This document shows positions 4,664-6,620 of a stretch of 6,620 nucleotides of DNA, in pieces (position 1 is the first letter of the stretch; every line of letters starts with the position of its first letter). A model generated the notes under the pieces. It was not told where the DNA came from, searched no databases, and saw nothing but the letters and a program-made list of their open reading frames with translations. A program made the position numbers and the translations under genes. This stretch comes from Thermoplasmata archaeon (GTDB taxonomy: Archaea > Thermoplasmatota > Thermoplasmata > Halarchaeoplasmatales > Halarchaeoplasmataceae), in assembly GCA_019594195.1 (NCBI GenBank), contig JAFDTP010000092.1:1-6620 (forward strand), read 5' to 3'.

Positions 4664-6620
4664 CTAACTCGTGCCGTCTGTAGATTTTAGTTGGCGGAGA
4701 TCGATCTTACAGTCCTTGATCTCTTCTGGAGTGTCAGTCTGCCATATGTCTCTACTACCAAGGATCTTTTCAAGATGCTCCGAAGTGAAATCCAGATTCG
4801 CACAGACGACTACATCACCTGGGTCGCTCTTGCTCAGGGCAAAGGATAGAGCTTTTAGAGGGTCTTGTATGACCTCCGGTTCTTTACCAGCTGAGATAGC
4901 ACCCTCTTTGAGAAGAGATGATATCTGCCCGGGCTCTCTATCTCTTAAAAGGTCCTCTTTTTCAGTGAATATCAATTCGTCAAAATTTTCCGCAGCTACT
5001 TCCCCGTTCTCCCTAGTATCTGCATCGGTCCGATCACCGAGACCCGTGAATACTAGATATTTCTTATTCTCTTCAGATATGTGATCAGAGAATTCACCTA
5101 GATTTTCAAGTCCATCCGCGTTGTGCGCGTAGTCTATGACTATATCTCTTTCATTTACATCGAAAACATTCATACGGCCGGGTGTCGTGCATTCATCGGT
5201 CTGAAAGGCCGAAAGAGCATTATCGAACCTATCAACTTTCAATCCGCTTGCGTAACCCGCGGCCATAGCGGCTAGAGTGTTCTCCACCAACATCTTTACA
5301 CCGCCTCTGAGGAATGGGAATTCTTTAACGTTAGCTATATTTTTTATCCCATCATCTAGATAAGCTACTAGTTGGTCGTCCTCTCGAACGAAAGCCTCAC
5401 CACCATCCTCGATATGTTCCTTTATGAGTGAGTTCTTTTCAACACCGAATAATATGGGAGTGCCGTTAGCAGCTTCTATCAATCTCTCGGCATAGTCATC
5501 ATTTCCGTTGATCACGCTGTAGCCGTCTTCGTCGGTAGCCTCTACCAGCAGTGATTTGACCCAGAAGATATCATCTCTGTCTTCGACACCGTTCATGCCG
5601 ATATGATCTTCACGTATGTTCAGAACCACGCTGACCTTAGATTTATCAAAACCCAGACCTCTCTTTAACATGCCGCCTCTAGCCGTCTCTAGAACTGCAT
5701 AGTCGACTTCAGGGTCCTGTAGGACAAGGTTCGCACTCCATGGACCGGTGGTGTCGCCTTCTGCGATCTTTACGCCGTTCGACCAGATACCACCAGTCAC
5801 CGCAAGACCCGTGTGGTGACCTTGATTTCTACCGAGCCATTCTACCAATCTAGAAGTGGTGGTTTTGCCGTTGGTACCTGTGATCGCCACCAAAGGTATC
5901 CTGCCGTCGCCAGATGGATAGAGATGGTCTATGATCTTTTTTCCGACCGGCCTTGGTTTTCCTGAAGTAGGAGATATATGCATCCTTAGACCCGGACTCG
6001 CATTTATCTCTATGATACCCCAATTCAGTTCCTGAGGATGTTTTGAGATATCGTCTGCGATGAAATCTATGCCCATAAGATCTAGATCGACTATCTTACT
6101 GACCCTCTCCAAGCTCTTCTTTAAACTAGGATGGAGGTCTTCAGTGCGGTCCTCGGCGGTGCCGCCGGTACTGAGGTTGGCTGTCTCTGTCAAAAACACT
6201 GTTTCTCCCTCGTCCGGAACATATTCAAGACCCAGTCCTTTTTTTTCAAGATTCATCATGACTTCATCGTTGAATGTGATCTTTGTGAGAAGATTGTCAT
6301 GCTCATCTCCTCTTTTCGGGTCCTGGTTTACAAGTTCGACAAGCTCTTTTATAGTTGAAGAGCCGTCTCCGACAACGTGAGCAGGGATCTTGTTAGCTAG
6401 TGCCACAACTTCATTGTTCACAAGAAGCGCCCTGTAATCATCTCCGCTCATGTACTTCTCAACAAGCTGATAAGATTCATACTCCTTAGCTAGAGAATAG
6501 GCGTCGGCCAATTCATCAGGATTTTTTAGGTTGACGAAAACACCATCACCGTGGTTCCCGCTCACCGGTTTTATGACCACTGGATAACCGATATATTCGG
6601 CTATGTCCAACGCCTCTTTC
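4664..6620 (-). CDS. cphA: Cyanophycin synthetase, 5' end outside the window
   Basis: CphA makes cyanophycin by adding Asp to the backbone and Arg to each Asp side chain, using two ATP-dependent sites. The frame is open to the window edge, with codons before TTG 6610 reading KEA, so 6610 is not a real start; about 650 residues are present of a usual 870-900. Residues, counted from 6610: ATP-grasp part with VVIKPVSGNHGDGV (11-24), DYRALLVNNEVVA (58-70), GDGSSTI (81-87), STGGTAEDRT (147-156) and GIIEINASPGLRMH (198-211); Mur-ligase-like central domain with P-loop ITGTNGKTTT (243-252), GDTTGPWSA (285-293), LETARGGML (307-315) and NIREDHIGMNG (331-341); Mur C-terminal domain with TPGRMN (476-481), IDYAHNADG (492-500) and GLGDRTD (523-529). 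Both catalytic domains look intact, matching CphA1 rather than the shortened CphA2. The N-terminal domain that precedes the ATP-grasp module is missing only because of the window edge. The last 30 residues look non-conserved. Confidence 0.95.
   Translation of the reverse strand, partial: KEALDIAEYIGYPVVIKPVSGNHGDGVFVNLKNPDELADAYSLAKEYESYQLVEKYMSGDDYRALLVNNEVVALANKIPAHVVGDGSSTIKELVELVNQDPKRGDEHDNLLTKITFNDEVMMNLEKKGLGLEYVPDEGETVFLTETANLSTGGTAEDRTEDLHPSLKKSLERVSKIVDLDLMGIDFIADDISKHPQELNWGIIEINASPGLRMHISPTSGKPRPVGKKIIDHLYPSGDGRIPLVAITGTNGKTTTSRLVEWLGRNQGHHTGLAVTGGIWSNGVKIAEGDTTGPWSANLVLQDPEVDYAVLETARGGMLKRGLGFDKSKVSVVLNIREDHIGMNGVEDRDDIFWVKSLLVEATDEDGYSVINGNDDYAERLIEAANGTPILFGVEKNSLIKEHIEDGGEAFVREDDQLVAYLDDGIKNIANVKEFPFLRGGVKMLVENTLAAMAAGYASGLKVDRFDNALSAFQTDECTTPGRMNVFDVNERDIVIDYAHNADGLENLGEFSDHISEENKKYLVFTGLGDRTDADTRENGEVAAENFDELIFTEKEDLLRDREPGQISSLLKEGAISAGKEPEVIQDPLKALSFALSKSDPGDVVVCANLDFTSEHLEKILGSRDIWQTDTPEEIKDCKIDLRQLKSTDGTS

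Noticed and set aside
6060..6380. Plus-strand ORFs opposite cyanophycin synthetase, and similar antisense ORFs elsewhere
   Set aside because: They mirror strong coding sequence on the other strand, are rich in Ser/Arg/Phe as shadow frames usually are, and have no motifs.
6608..6610. TTG 6610 as the start of cyanophycin synthetase
   Set aside because: The frame is open to the window edge, and the sequence there is inside the ATP-grasp domain with the whole N-terminal domain still missing.

Overview
The window looks archaeal, from a euryarchaeal-type genome that leans salt-adapted. TATA-box-like elements sit about 27 to 35 nt upstream of several start codons, and one gene appears leaderless. 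Transcripts seem to end in plain T-runs. Codon use is rich in ATA and AGA, the proteins carry clearly more D/E than K/R, and the 184-aa pyruvate-kinase-C-domain-like protein is of a type I associate with archaea. I cannot name the lineage, and the assignment is inference from these traits.

Left part (about 1-1400): an AT-rich, gene-poor, worn stretch. It opens with a 248-bp non-coding element bounded by a perfect 24-bp inverted repeat (1-24 and 225-248), which looks like a MITE or the emptied shell of a transposon. Next, after about 215 bp with no convincing gene, comes a 43-codon ORF (465-596) that reads like the N-terminus of a multi-spanning membrane protein. It overlaps by ATGA a 152-codon ORF (593-1051) resembling the C-terminal half of the AttH/CrtC lipocalin-like family. 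These may be remnants of two genes joined by a deletion. The 360-bp gap after it has no convincing gene but holds several inverted repeats and a 12-bp palindrome.

Middle part (1411-3669): a soluble pyruvate-kinase-C-domain-like protein on the plus strand converges, with overlapping stop codons, on a minus-strand DUF457/YdjM-type membrane protein. Upstream of that, on the same strand, is a PLP enzyme of the D-cysteine desulfhydrase/ACC deaminase family.

Right part (3816-6620): a cyanophycin module. Cyanophycinase (cphB, plus strand, divergent from the PLP enzyme) converges on cyanophycin synthetase (cphA, minus strand), whose 5' end is cut by the window edge. CphA polymerises Asp and Arg into the nitrogen store cyanophycin and CphB cuts it into beta-Asp-Arg dipeptides, so synthesis and breakdown genes share a convergent terminator region of about 26 bp. 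No isoaspartyl dipeptidase, which would finish the breakdown, is visible. An archaeal cyanophycin store is the most interesting content of the window.
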